This document shows, in pieces, positions 7,101 through 7,156 of a stretch of DNA of 7,156 nucleotides (position 1 is the stretch's first letter; each line of letters begins with the position of its first letter). Both the position numbers and the translations under genes were made by a program. The DNA comes from an uncultured Prevotella sp. (GTDB lineage: Bacteria; Bacteroidota; Bacteroidia; Bacteroidales; Bacteroidaceae). Below the pieces are notes generated by a model. That model made no database searches. It saw only the letters and a list, made by a program, of their open reading frames with translations, and was not told the origin of the DNA. Where the stretch lies: positions 1 to 7,156 of the forward strand of contig CAAGLS010000169.1 of NCBI GenBank assembly GCA_900770845.1, read 5' to 3'.

Positions 7101-7156
7101 TGAGCGACTCCTCCTTGCGGCGAATACCCATGGCCGTGACCACCACCTCCTTGAGC
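4117..7156 (-). CDS. SusC/RagA-like TonB-dependent outer-membrane receptor (N-terminus cut by right edge)
   Basis: An outer-membrane beta-barrel that imports oligosaccharides or similar nutrients into the periplasm, using energy from TonB-ExbBD. The frame is open to the right edge, leaving 1012 visible residues. An internal GTG at 7146 is not the true start, because the in-frame codons before it read LKE and complete the typical SusC segment LKEVVVTAMG. The signal peptide and the carboxypeptidase-regulatory-like N-terminal domain, roughly 100 residues or more, should lie outside. The plug domain fills about residues 15-155, with SLEGKVSGI, PLIVVDGVPM and the hallmark VLKGANAAALYGSVAANGV. The rest is an aromatic-rich series of beta strands typical of the 22-strand barrel, ending in MNINF with a terminal Phe as expected for barrel assembly. 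TAA is followed after 15 nt by the small lipoprotein gene, the usual susC-susD arrangement. No frameshift is seen. Substrate is not readable from the sequence; the neighbouring GH85 suggests N-glycans. Confidence 0.95.
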   Translation of the reverse strand, partial: LKEVVVTAMGIRRKEESLTYATQQVRSSDLNRVQDPNLANSLEGKVSGITITPSAGGAGGASKIILRGNKSILGSSQPLIVVDGVPMTNSQHGQVGSNSMLAVGQSEGADALSMINPEDIESVNVLKGANAAALYGSVAANGVLMITTKKGQKGRMRINVSSNVTFDSPLTKPEIQNVYGSAVNEVDGVGTVGLYSWGDKLSSRSGDQLLVNVPLDRDVFSYTGADGKTVRQYNQVHLRNSAGDDLDDFYRTGVTTNNTISLSGGTDLMSSYFSFGNSHANGMLDNNSYNRNSLSFRQMFRFFDRATINVSMNYISTKTKNRPGGGINMNPIYHMYTMPRNIDIGYYRNNYVTQNGHWNSGLQYYYDKQTNGSYRWRQTRVALTGPMQNWAFMMPGQNNPYWLLNQNNGTQWEDRFFGNITGNIDIYDGLSFQARLGIDFGKFETDSRRYATTWVPDAMESYGRYWWNYSKTTEFYTDYMLNYNKTFGDWEVSASAGFVGHTIKGKTKAVDTGSATYVDPNRQYLSDLINWFSVSAGGAGNTTQSRTSDWNKGAVFTAQVGWKDMVYVDGSYRRDWYRAFRQFKSKGTPEDYGYFGFGANAIVSSMVKLPEWWNYLKYRVSYSEVGNSIPNQVYGSISVNWRNKTYTTNQWADFSDPRPEKSHSFETGFEALFLNNRLSFDLTYYNATTSNLYLVGSNASGKSIPMNSAKIRNQGLEGTVGYNFQIAHDLAWRTSYNFSYNSNKILRTAYDPETGEENIIATNVGGVRVLYKEGGSVGDMYTTDLRRYAEDGVDANGNPVKAGWYVLNSQGGVQMESESDKTMKKFLGNMNAKWAMGWSNQFTYKDFTLSFLINGRIGGKVLSMTESYLDGYGLSQRSADARLYAEQHNIVATNYPGNKPGMVLDDGSGRIVPVEAYYQSAGGVSPQDIARYLYSGTNFRLRELTLGYTFRDLLGPNRNLSLSFIGRNLFFFYKDAPVDPDVSLSTANGLGAFEVFDMPSSRSFGFSMNINF

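Noticed and set aside
7144..7146. GTG as the start codon of the SusC-like gene
   Set aside because: Codons before it stay open to the window edge and complete the conserved LKEVVVTAMG segment, and a SusC protein needs a signal peptide and N-terminal domain ahead of this point.

Overview
The window reads as part of a polysaccharide/glycan utilisation locus (PUL) from a GC-rich member of the Bacteroidota, probably Bacteroidales. The Prevotellaceae are a reasonable guess, but nothing here proves the genus. The grounds are a SusC-type TonB-dependent receptor carrying the EVVVTAMG segment, a lipoprotein in the susD position, a glycosidase with a Bacteroidota-style C-terminal sorting tail, and the lack of clear Shine-Dalgarno sequences. 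Every gene I can support lies on the minus strand, so transcription runs from right to left.

Layout in the direction of transcription. (1) 7156-4117: a SusC-like outer-membrane receptor. Its signal peptide and N-terminal domain lie beyond the right edge. (2) 4101-3928: a 57-residue lipoprotein, not in the supplied ORF list. It starts 15 nt after the SusC stop, exactly where a full-length SusD partner is expected. (3) 3884-309: a 1191-residue secreted, multidomain GH85 endo-beta-N-acetylglucosaminidase with the catalytic N-x-E motif and a T9SS-like tail. (4) 308-127: a short, highly structured intergenic region. It holds a 54-nt hairpin with a GNRA loop, a second inverted-repeat set that overlaps the GH85 stop, and a UUCG hairpin. 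(5) 126-1: the first 42 codons of another secreted protein, cut by the left edge.

How the parts probably work together (inference). GH85 enzymes cut between the two GlcNAc residues of the chitobiose core of N-glycans. A surface-exposed or secreted GH85 would release glycans from glycoproteins, and the SusC-like channel would import them with TonB energy. The odd point is the SusD-like partner, which is reduced to a tiny lipoprotein. It may be a remnant, a real minimal accessory protein, or an assembly or deletion artefact. The second odd point is the folded RNA between the GH85 gene and the next gene, whose wobble pairs show that the structure belongs to the minus-strand transcript.
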